The position numbers and the translations under genes were made by a program. The notes below the pieces were generated by a model that was not told the DNA's origin, searched no databases, and worked only from the letters and a program-made list of their open reading frames with translations. A stretch of 15,558 bases of DNA, taken from Erythrobacter sp. CCH5-A1. GTDB taxonomy: Bacteria > Pseudomonadota > Alphaproteobacteria > Sphingomonadales > Sphingomonadaceae. The stretch spans positions 1 to 15,558 of the forward strand of contig NZ_LSKQ01000077.1 in the NCBI RefSeq assembly GCF_001557115.1, in the 5' to 3' direction. This document shows positions 6,797 to 13,067 of the stretch, piece by piece (position 1 is the first letter of the stretch; each line of letters starts with the position of its first letter).

Positions 6797-7711
6797 TCAC
6801 ATTATGTCCGGAAAATCGTTGTTCAGCGTACAAAGCTTGAGGTGACGCCTCTTACGAAACGCAGGGTCATTAGCGCGAACCACTTCATCGTGTCCCAAGC
6901 CCTCCAGTATCCACCACTCGCTTCCTGGCGGTGCTGCCCGGTACATGGCTTCAATCTCAGCGGGAGGAGTGTATGCGTCGAGCTCTCCCCCAACCACCAT
7001 GACCGGAACGCGAACCTTGTTCATGGCTGCGAGGGGAGACAATTTATCCGGTCCAACTCCATAGCGTGGAATGGACTGATAGCTCAGCATCGGTTCGATT
7101 GCCACTGCCGGCAGGGTCCCGACGGCGGCTTCGATGCGATTGAAAATGGCCGTGCGAATGTCAGGGTAGACCGACATCATCACAAGAGCGTCGACGTCGA
7201 GAGGGCCTCTGTCGCCAAGAACGCTGGCCGCACCGCCCAGAGAGAAACCGATTGCCCCCAGCTTGCTCGCGGGGTGCTGCTGCCTGAGCCACGCGAGTGC
7301 GGCATGGGCATCACGGGCTTCAAGATAGCCGAAACTTTTGCTTTGTGGACTGGATTGGCCATGTCCGCGCATATCGATGGACAGCACGGAATAGCCTTCG
7401 CCTGCCAACCACGTTGCCATATCGAGCATATCTCGCCGATTGCCGCCGTTGCCGTGCAACAAGAGAATGGCCGGGGCGGTGGAATCGTCAGCCTTCCAGT
7501 AACTCGCAGCGATCTCGACCTGATCCGATGTCGTCAACCGGATTTCGGTGGCGGGCGCGGGGGCAGGTTCAACCGACGCGTTGGTCGCGCCAGTCATTGC
7601 CGAACCAACAACCCAGATGCCGGTAAGTCCGGCAATCAAAGCCAGCATCCCCATACAGCCCAATCGTGTTCGCCACGTTAGGAATGATCGCCTTCTTGCC
7701 TTTGAGGACAT
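6797..7711 (-). CDS. Alpha/beta-hydrolase with N-terminal membrane anchor, 3' end replaced by transposon sequence
   Basis: A 304-residue frame of the alpha/beta-hydrolase fold (family similar to BAAT/dienelactone hydrolase-like esterases). A hydrophobic segment at about residues 18-37 suggests a membrane anchor or uncleaved signal. Next come the oxyanion region LLHGNGGNRRDM and the nucleophile elbow GFSLGGA (S157). The acid D245 (GGELDAYTPP) and the histidine H274 (GLGHDEV) follow, so the catalytic triad is intact. The start at 7711 (MSSKARRR) follows a GAAGG site; a TTG at 7726 is a weaker choice. The last 17 residues (RRHLKLCTLNNDFPDIM) are encoded by the transposon repeat, replacing what should be a final helix of about 8-15 residues. 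Activity may survive, but the original C-terminus is lost. The substrate is unknown. Confidence 0.85.
   Translation of the reverse strand: MSSKARRRSFLTWRTRLGCMGMLALIAGLTGIWVVGSAMTGATNASVEPAPAPATEIRLTTSDQVEIAASYWKADDSTAPAILLLHGNGGNRRDMLDMATWLAGEGYSVLSIDMRGHGQSSPQSKSFGYLEARDAHAALAWLRQQHPASKLGAIGFSLGGAASVLGDRGPLDVDALVMMSVYPDIRTAIFNRIEAAVGTLPAVAIEPMLSYQSIPRYGVGPDKLSPLAAMNKVRVPVMVVGGELDAYTPPAEIEAMYRAAPPGSEWWILEGLGHDEVVRANDPAFRKRRHLKLCTLNNDFPDIM
6802..6850 (-). repeat. Right terminal inverted repeat (IRR) of the mer transposon
   Basis: The reverse complement of this stretch matches 241-289 at 42 of 49 positions, beginning AGGCGTCACCTCAAG and ending CGGACATAA. The tnpR stop lies 14 bp inside it. 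The repeat also supplies the last 17 codons of the interrupted alpha/beta-hydrolase frame reading in from the right, which marks the hydrolase as the target gene on this side. Confidence 0.85.
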
Positions 7712-8044
7712 TTCAACCTTCGCCAAGGCTGGAATTTTCGAGGGTCTATCACAATATAATTCAAAGCTATGTTAATGTGACCGCTTTTGGCTTGTGTCCG
7801 GAAAATCCGGTTCCGGGATGCCAATTGCAATAGCTGCGGTTAGGGTTTGGCAGGCTGCTGCCGCCAACAGAGCCGTCGTTCCCGGTCTCAGAACCAACCG
7901 TTGAAACCGGACATAGATTCACGCGGCGGATCATGGGTGAAACAGGGCCGGTTTCGGACCGTCCGGTCTGGGCTCTAAAACTAAAGAAAGCCGCCATTCC
8001 TCGATAGGGCAAGATGACGATCTTAGTCCCGTGGGCAGTCCCGC
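7712..8044. other. Intergenic region between hypB and the hydrolase gene
   Basis: About 330 bp with no convincing gene. A frame of 112 codons on the minus strand (7767-8105) overlaps the end of hypB and looks like chance. The minus strand just upstream of the hydrolase is locally AT-rich (around 7740-7775) and may hold its promoter. TGTCCGGAAAATC at 7795-7807 repeats 13 bases of the right transposon end (6805-6817), and ACCGGACATA near 7906 is a similar motif in the opposite orientation. A small dyad, GACCG-TC-CGGTC, lies near 7956-7967 but has no following T run, so I do not call a terminator for hypB. Confidence 0.5.
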
Positions 8045-8938
8045 CTAAATGAGGCACCCGCCATCCGCGGCTGCTGACGCCATTGCTCGCAGAAAATCGT
8101 ACCACGCGTCCATCCCTTCACCGGTGCGGGCGGAAACCAGCAAGACGCGCGCATTGGGGTTTACTGAGGAGATGTTTGAGCGGCATGCGGCCTCGTCGAA
8201 TCCAACATGCGGGGCGAGGTCGATCTTGTTGATCAGCACCACCTCTGCTGCGCGGAACATGTGCGGATATTTGAGTGGCTTGTCCTCGCCCTCCGGGGTG
8301 GAGATAACGGCGACCTTCATCCGCTCACCCAGATCGAACATCGCCGGACAAACAAGATTGCCGACATTCTCGATCAGCAGCAACGAGCCGGATTTCGGTG
8401 CGAGTTCTTCAACAGCGCGGGCAACCATATCGGCTTCGAGGTGACAGCCGGCCCCTGTGTTGATCTGGATTGCACGGGCCCCCGCTTCGCGAATGCGCGT
8501 GGCATCATTGGCCGTCTGTTGATCACCTTCGATAACGGCAATCGGCAGACTTCCTTCCAGCGCCCGGATCGTGGTTTCGAGCAAGGTCGTCTTGCCAGCC
8601 CCAGGCGAACTGACGAGATTGAGCGCGACAACACCGCGCCCTTCGAACCAGCCCCGGTTGCGAGCCGCCTGGCGATCATTCCGGTCAAGCACGGCGGTTT
8701 CCAGCGATACACGCGCCGCTTGTTCACCGTGGTGGTGATGGTCATGCCCGTGATCATGATGATGGTGATGATGGTGCCCGTGTGAATGATCATGATCGTG
8801 TGAATGATTGTGATCGTGGGTGTGGTCATGATCGTGGGAATGGTCATCGCCGCCGCGAAGCAGCACTCGCTTTCCGGTTTCCGGGTCGATCATCGCGATC
8901 TCGTTGTCAGGATCGGTGCATCCGCAGGTGCCGCACAT
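8045..8938 (-). CDS. hypB: Hydrogenase nickel-incorporation GTPase HypB
   Basis: A 297-residue G3E-family GTPase that drives nickel delivery into the [NiFe]-hydrogenase large subunit together with HypA. The N-terminus MCGTCGC carries the high-affinity nickel site (C2, C5, C7). Residues 33-70 contain 24 histidines in 38 positions, a nickel storage stretch like that in rhizobial HypB. The GTPase domain follows, with P-loop SSPGAGKTTLL (110-120), the G-domain metal-site motif ENVGNLVCP and the base-specificity motif NKIDL. The ATG overlaps the hypA stop by one base (TGATG), so translation is coupled. It is the last gene of the operon in transcription order. Confidence 0.97.
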   Translation of the reverse strand: MCGTCGCTDPDNEIAMIDPETGKRVLLRGGDDHSHDHDHTHDHNHSHDHDHSHGHHHHHHHDHGHDHHHHGEQAARVSLETAVLDRNDRQAARNRGWFEGRGVVALNLVSSPGAGKTTLLETTIRALEGSLPIAVIEGDQQTANDATRIREAGARAIQINTGAGCHLEADMVARAVEELAPKSGSLLLIENVGNLVCPAMFDLGERMKVAVISTPEGEDKPLKYPHMFRAAEVVLINKIDLAPHVGFDEAACRSNISSVNPNARVLLVSARTGEGMDAWYDFLRAMASAAADGGCLI

Positions 8939-9180
8939 CAGGCCATTTCCTCCATATCGAAATCCTTGATGATGAACTGGTCGGTCTCGCCTTCCAGAAA
9001 TTCGAGTGCAGCCTTCTCGAGCAGCGTACCTTCGCTCGCCACCTCGAATGAAAATCGGATCGCCTCGCGCTCTACGCAGGCATAGGGGCCGACTGCCAGG
9101 CGAACACGCGACACCCGCCGACCCTGCGCGTGATCACCAACAATGGCGACAATATTCCGGGCAAGAGACAGCTCGTGCAT
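8938..9180 (-). CDS. hypA: Hydrogenase maturation factor HypA lacking the zinc-binding domain
   Basis: An 80-residue HypA/HybF-like nickel chaperone. The N-terminal nickel site MHELSLARNIV (M1, H2, E3) is intact, and SRVRLAVGPYACVEREAIRFSFEV matches the conserved core. Typical HypA proteins have about 113-118 residues and a zinc ribbon with two CxxC motifs between the core and the C-terminal strand. Here the protein passes directly from ALEFLEGE to TDQFIIKDFDMEEM, so both CxxC motifs are missing and the only Cys is C35. The reading frame is clean, the C-terminal strand motif is kept, and both junctions are intact (the start overlaps the transporter stop and the stop overlaps the hypB start). 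It therefore looks like a precise internal deletion or a natural short form rather than a frameshift. Nickel transfer with HypB is expected, but without zinc-dependent structural control. Confidence 0.85.
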   Translation of the reverse strand: MHELSLARNIVAIVGDHAQGRRVSRVRLAVGPYACVEREAIRFSFEVASEGTLLEKAALEFLEGETDQFIIKDFDMEEMA

Positions 9181-9899
9181 CAGGCCGCCCCCAACACGCC
9201 AGGCAGGTTGGCGTAGATCGTGTGCAATCCCAGGCCAAGTGCCAGCACAGCCAACGACAGATTCAGCGCTCGATGAAGTCGCAAGGCAACACGCTCTGCA
9301 TAGCCAAGCGGCCAGGAGGCGACAAAGCTGAGCGCAGCCATTCCTGCAATTGAGCCAACTCCGAACAGCAGGACATAGATAACCGCCAGCAGAGGATCAC
9401 CAACCGAAGCGACTGCCAGGGTAAGCAGGGCAGCCGATCCTGCCGCGCCATGCACCAGCCCGACAGCCAGCGCTTTCAAGGGAAATTTGTGGGGGTGAGA
9501 GTGTTCGTGGCGGCTCGCATCATGGGGCGCCCGTTCGCCAAGATGGCTGTGAGCATGAAAATGACGTTCGCCATCGGAATGATCGTGCAGATGGAAATGC
9601 ACCCGTGCCTTGCGCATCCGCCAAAGTACATCGCCCCCCAGCAGAATCAGCATGAAGCCAACGGCGCTCTCCAGAAGGGCTGCCGTACGGCCTGTCAATG
9701 CCATGCCCAGCAGGATCACTGCAGAACAGATCGCGAGCAGGGTGAGCGTATGCCCTAGCCCCCACGCAGCACCCCGCAGCACCATCGACCGGCGCGAATT
9801 CCGTCCCGTGGCCATGGCACCGACTGCGGCGAGGTGATCGGGTTCGAGCGCATGGCCCATTCCGGCAAGGAAACCCAGGGCGATCAACGAGAGTTGCAT
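9180..9899 (-). CDS. Nickel/cobalt transporter, NicO/UreH-like membrane protein
   Basis: A 239-residue membrane protein with about six hydrophobic segments. The first holds GMGHALEPDHLAAV, a His-x4-Asp-His signature (H16, D21, H22) used for metal selectivity in NiCoT and UreH-type permeases. A second conserved GLGHTLTLL follows. A His-rich loop at about residues 100-142 (HFHLHDHSDGERHFHAHSH, then HEHSHPHK) divides the protein and could collect Ni(II). Its place between hypE and hypA points to nickel supply for hydrogenase. A GGGAGAAG site precedes the start, 15 bp after hypE, and its stop overlaps the hypA start. It differs from HupE, the usual hydrogenase-linked nickel permease. Cobalt transport is possible but less likely here. 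Confidence 0.85.
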   Translation of the reverse strand: MQLSLIALGFLAGMGHALEPDHLAAVGAMATGRNSRRSMVLRGAAWGLGHTLTLLAICSAVILLGMALTGRTAALLESAVGFMLILLGGDVLWRMRKARVHFHLHDHSDGERHFHAHSHLGERAPHDASRHEHSHPHKFPLKALAVGLVHGAAGSAALLTLAVASVGDPLLAVIYVLLFGVGSIAGMAALSFVASWPLGYAERVALRLHRALNLSLAVLALGLGLHTIYANLPGVLGAA

Positions 9900-9914
9900 G
9901 GCAGGTCTTCTCCC

Positions 9915-10964
9915 TCAGCAGATACGCGGCAGTTGCTCGCCGACCAGCATGTCGACGATCCGGCTTCCGCCGAACAGGCTATGCATGACCACGCGCGGGC
10001 TGCGCATCTCTGCCGCGCGCCCGATAATGGCTGCATCGCGCCCTGCCTCGGTTGAGCGCATGGCTGCCAGCGCAGCTTCCGCCTGCTCCTCTGGAACGAA
10101 CAGCACCAGCGCCCCTTCATTGGCGAGATAGAGTGGATCAAGCCCGAGCAGTTCGCACACGCCCTTGACCTCGGCCCTCATTGGCAATCTGGCCTCGTCG
10201 ATCTCGATCCCGATGGCCGAGGCTTGCGATATTTCGTTGAGTGCGCTGGCCAGGCCTCCTCTGGTGGCATCCCGCGCACAGCGCACACCCGGTGCGGCTT
10301 CGATCACCGCTTCCATCAGGTGATTGAGCGGGCGGCAATCCGAACGAATATCCGCCTCGAAAACCATGTCTCCGCGCGCGGCCAGAATGGCGGCGCCATG
10401 ATCACCCAGTACGCCGTTGACCAGCGCGACATCGCCCGCGCGAACTTTCTCCGCGGCAAGTTCGCGTCCCGCAGGGATGACTCCCACTCCGGAAGTGGTG
10501 ACGAACAGCGTATCGGCGGCACCGCGCTCAACCACCTTGGTATCGCCGGTCACGATCCGCACACCGGCCTGGTCGGCCGCCCTACGCATGGCCGCTGCCA
10601 CGCGGCGTAGCAAGGCGACTTCGGTGCCTTCCTCAATGATAAAGGCCGCCGACAGCCACAGCGGTTGCGCGCCGCCGACGGTAAGGTCGTTAACTGTGCC
10701 GCAAACCGCAATCTTGCCGATATCGCCACCGGGGAACTCGAGCGGCTGCACTACGAAACTGTCCGTGGTGAAGGCCAGCCGGGCACCCTCCACGGCCAAC
10801 ATTTCGTGGCTCAACCGCGCCTGGTCTTCCAACCCGTCGGGTTCGAAAACCGAGGTAAACACATCCTCGATCAGATCCCGCATGGCCTTGCCGCCACCGC
10901 CATGCGCCAGCGTGACCCGCTCCGCTCGCAGCCGTCCGTTGCCAGTGGGAGTTACAGCGTTCAT
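9915..10964 (-). CDS. hypE: Hydrogenase maturation protein HypE (thiocarbamoyl dehydratase)
   Basis: A 349-residue PurM-like ATP-dependent enzyme. It dehydrates the carbamoyl group placed by HypF on its C-terminal cysteine, yielding thiocyanate as cyanide donor for the active-site iron. The N-terminal ATP-binding glycine stretch HGGGGKAMRDL, the central TGDTKVVERG and the C-terminal PRIC with the final acceptor cysteine are all present. The start at 10964 is chosen because it overlaps the hypD stop (ATGA) and gives the family N-terminus; a longer frame to 11018 has no extra similarity. It partners HypF and the HypC-HypD complex encoded upstream. Confidence 0.96.
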   Translation of the reverse strand: MNAVTPTGNGRLRAERVTLAHGGGGKAMRDLIEDVFTSVFEPDGLEDQARLSHEMLAVEGARLAFTTDSFVVQPLEFPGGDIGKIAVCGTVNDLTVGGAQPLWLSAAFIIEEGTEVALLRRVAAAMRRAADQAGVRIVTGDTKVVERGAADTLFVTTSGVGVIPAGRELAAEKVRAGDVALVNGVLGDHGAAILAARGDMVFEADIRSDCRPLNHLMEAVIEAAPGVRCARDATRGGLASALNEISQASAIGIEIDEARLPMRAEVKGVCELLGLDPLYLANEGALVLFVPEEQAEAALAAMRSTEAGRDAAIIGRAAEMRSPRVVMHSLFGGSRIVDMLVGEQLPRIC

Positions 10965-12094
10965 TGCGCTGGCTCCGGCACCGCATCGATCCCGCCATAC
11001 TGATAATAGGCGGCACATGCTCCTTCAGACGAAACCATCAGGGCACCCATCGGTGTTTCCGGTGTGCACGACCGACCGAACAGCTTGCACTGCCATGGCT
11101 TGATCGCGCCTTTCAGCACTTCGCCGCACTGGCAAGCCTTGGGATCCGGAATGCTAGGCGATGCAACGGCAAATTTTCGCTCAGCATCCCAGGCCGCATA
11201 GGCCTCGCGAATCTGGACGCCAGAATGGTCGATCGAGCCCAGCCCGCGCCATTCGAAGAATTCCCGCAGTTCGAATACTTCCGTAACCGCAGCCAGCGAA
11301 GCTTCATTGCCATAGCGTGGCACAATCCGGGCATACTGGTTTTCGATCTCCGCCCGGCCTTCGGCCATTTGCCGAAGCACCATCCAAACCGAATGCAATA
11401 CGTCGAGCGGTTCGAAGCCGGCGACCACCAGCGGACGGTGATAGTCGCGTGCGATGAAGTCATAGGGATCAGTGCCGATGACCATCGAGACATGGCCCGG
11501 CCCGAGAAAGCCATCGATCCCCATATCGGGTGAATCGAGGATCGCCTTGATCGTGGGGATGATGGTGATGTGGTTGCAGAACAGCGAGAAATTGCCGATC
11601 CCTTCTGCCTGGGCCTGCAGGATTGTCAGGGCTGTGGAGGGCATCGTCGTCTCGAAGCCGAGGCCGAAGAAAACCACTTCGCGGTCCGGGTTCGCACGGG
11701 CCAGCGCGAGGGCATCGAGTGGTGAATAGACCATCCGCACATCGGCCCCTTCGGCCTTTGCGCCTAGCAGGCTGAGCCGCGATCCCGGCACGCGCATGGC
11801 ATCGCCAAACGTAGTGAAGATCACCTCCGGCTTCATAGCCAGTTCCACGCAATCATCGACCCGGCCCATCGGCAACACGCAAACCGGACAGCCCGGCCCA
11901 TGGGCAAACTCGATTTCCGGCGGAAGCATCTTCTCGATGCCGTATCGGAAGATCGAATGCGTGTGGCCGCCGCACACTTCCATGATGACGACTGGGCGAT
12001 CGCGCCCGGCCATGATCTGTGCAGTCAGGGCCTCGATTTCCTTGAGCAGGACACCGGCGCGAACCGGATCGCGGAATTCGTCGACATACTTCAT
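10961..12094 (-). CDS. hypD: Hydrogenase maturation protein HypD
   Basis: A 377-residue iron-sulfur scaffold that, with HypC, holds the Fe atom while CN and CO ligands are added. The conserved motifs include EVCGGHTH (C41), GPGCPVC (C69 and C72), the central GFETT and a C-terminal Cys cluster for the [4Fe-4S] centre (ACQCGEVLKG, WQCKLFGRSC and EGACAAYY). Its length equals the family norm. The start overlaps the stop of the SIS gene (ATGA) and its stop overlaps the hypE start in the same way. The SIS gene separates it from hypC, whose product is its complex partner; most clusters have hypC and hypD adjacent. Confidence 0.97.
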   Translation of the reverse strand: MKYVDEFRDPVRAGVLLKEIEALTAQIMAGRDRPVVIMEVCGGHTHSIFRYGIEKMLPPEIEFAHGPGCPVCVLPMGRVDDCVELAMKPEVIFTTFGDAMRVPGSRLSLLGAKAEGADVRMVYSPLDALALARANPDREVVFFGLGFETTMPSTALTILQAQAEGIGNFSLFCNHITIIPTIKAILDSPDMGIDGFLGPGHVSMVIGTDPYDFIARDYHRPLVVAGFEPLDVLHSVWMVLRQMAEGRAEIENQYARIVPRYGNEASLAAVTEVFELREFFEWRGLGSIDHSGVQIREAYAAWDAERKFAVASPSIPDPKACQCGEVLKGAIKPWQCKLFGRSCTPETPMGALMVSSEGACAAYYQYGGIDAVPEPAQ

Positions 12095-12777
12095 GCGCCT
12101 GCCTCCAGCGGTGCGGCCCGGTCATTGGCTAGCAGCGTGTGGGTCAGGTCCCAGAGGATGTGATAGGCCGCGAGGTGGCATTCCTGCACCCGGTGGATCG
12201 AGCCTGTTGGGACCACCAGCAGATGATCCAGTCCGGCGCGGGCCATCTCGCCCCCGTCACCACCCGCCAGGCCGATCGTGGCAATGCCCATCTCCCGTGC
12301 CTTGGCAAAAGCCCGGATGAGGTTTGCGGAATTGCCGCTGGTCGAAAAGCCGATCAGGCAATCACCGTGCCGCCCGTGGGCAATCAGCGGACGCACGAAC
12401 ACATGGTCCTGTCCGACATCATTACCGACTGCCGTCAGCATCGCGACATCGGCCGCGAGGTTGATCGCACCCAGCGCCGGCCTTCCGGCGGTCACTGGAT
12501 GGAGAAACTCCACCGCGACATGCGCGGCATCACAGCTCGATCCGCCATTGCCCATGGCCAGCAGGCGCCCGCCCTGGCGATAGCTTGCGGCCAGCGTGGT
12601 CGCGGCGGCGACCAGCTCGTCTGCCTGTTCTGCAAAAAACTTGCCGAACACCTCAGTGTGGTCCCGAGCCTTGCTCTCAACCGAATGGCGCAGGCTTTGC
12701 GCCGAGGCACGGAGCTGTTCGCCACGTCTGCGCATATGCGGATAAAGCGCATTCAAGGCAGGGCCAGTGGTCACCAC
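12091..12777 (-). CDS. SIS-domain protein similar to phosphoheptose isomerase (GmhA/DiaA type)
   Basis: A 228-residue single-SIS-domain protein. The sugar-phosphate binding loops are clear: MGNGGSSCDAAHVAVEFL at about residue 75 and IGFSTSGNSANLIRAF at about residue 142. A C-terminal QECHLAAYHILWDL resembles the GmhA helix with its catalytic Gln/His. GmhA converts sedoheptulose 7-phosphate to D-glycero-D-manno-heptose 7-phosphate, but no heptose genes are nearby. The gene sits between hypC and hypD with a GTGA overlap at its start (GTG at 12774 or 12777) and an ATGA overlap at its end, so it is made together with the hydrogenase maturases. From memory, similar genes occur in the clusters of actinobacterial-type [NiFe]-hydrogenases. 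The role there is unknown, and the function could be isomerase, DiaA-like scaffold or something else. Confidence 0.8.
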   Translation of the reverse strand: MVTTGPALNALYPHMRRRGEQLRASAQSLRHSVESKARDHTEVFGKFFAEQADELVAAATTLAASYRQGGRLLAMGNGGSSCDAAHVAVEFLHPVTAGRPALGAINLAADVAMLTAVGNDVGQDHVFVRPLIAHGRHGDCLIGFSTSGNSANLIRAFAKAREMGIATIGLAGGDGGEMARAGLDHLLVVPTGSIHRVQECHLAAYHILWDLTHTLLANDRAAPLEAGA

Positions 12778-13067
12778 TGCGCGTCTCCCAACGCGCGATC
12801 GCCGTCGCGCATGGCTGCAAGTTCCTGCTGCGCCTCTCCCAGCTCGGTCAGGATGCGCAGTGTTTCGGCCGCCTGATCCTCGTCAATCTTGCTCATGGCA
12901 AATCCGACATGGATCAGCACCCATGTGCCGATCAGGTCTTCGACACTGCCTTCGCCAATAACGCAGGCGAGGTTGACCGGGCGCCGCACGCCCGAGACAT
13001 TGGCCACGCCCAGCTTGCGCCCGGCATCGGTGATCTCCACGATCTGTCCCGGAATACCTAAGCACAT
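12771..13067 (-). CDS. hypC: Hydrogenase maturation chaperone HypC
   Basis: A 98-residue HypC/HybG/HupF-family chaperone. It begins MCLGIPGQIVEI with the essential C2, and has the conserved GTWVLIHVGFAM segment with H53. The C-terminal helix (about residues 60-90) is acidic and continues past the typical end of about 80 residues. HypC binds the Fe(CN)2CO precursor with HypD and transfers it to the hydrogenase large subunit. The start lies inside the end of hypF (10-base overlap) behind a GGGAGAAG site, and its stop overlaps the start of the SIS gene. Confidence 0.96.
   Translation of the reverse strand: MCLGIPGQIVEITDAGRKLGVANVSGVRRPVNLACVIGEGSVEDLIGTWVLIHVGFAMSKIDEDQAAETLRILTELGEAQQELAAMRDGDRALGDAQW

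Larger units (their letters stand above)
241..6850. mobile_element. Tn3-family mercury-resistance transposon (tnpA-merA-merP-merT/merR-res-tnpR)
   Basis: A complete unit of about 6.6 kb lies between two matching 49-bp inverted repeats. It contains a full-length Tn3-type transposase, a mer operon, a res-like site and a serine resolvase. In Tn21 and Tn501, mer lies to one side of a tnpR-tnpA block. Here tnpA and tnpR are at opposite ends and read outward, and the mer genes fill the space between tnpA and res. No 5-bp target duplication is visible: the five bases outside the left end are GTATC and those outside the right end are CTTAC. The resolvase is frameshifted, so transposition may work while cointegrate resolution may depend on another resolvase. 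The name and closest known relative are not determined. Confidence 0.85.

Noticed and set aside
6842..7681. Plus-strand frame of 279 codons
   Set aside because: Antisense to the alpha/beta-hydrolase, whose triad is intact on the minus strand.
7940..7975. Terminator after hypB
   Set aside because: The GACCG/CGGTC dyad has short arms and no T run on the minus strand.
7767..8105. Minus-strand frame of 112 codons after hypB
   Set aside because: It overlaps the hypB end, lacks a ribosome binding site and has a composition unlike its neighbours; treated as intergenic.
8740..8850. Short CATGAT-like repeats suggesting a tandem repeat or CRISPR
   Set aside because: They encode the His-Asp-rich tract of HypB in frame; there are no spacers and no repeat length typical of CRISPR.
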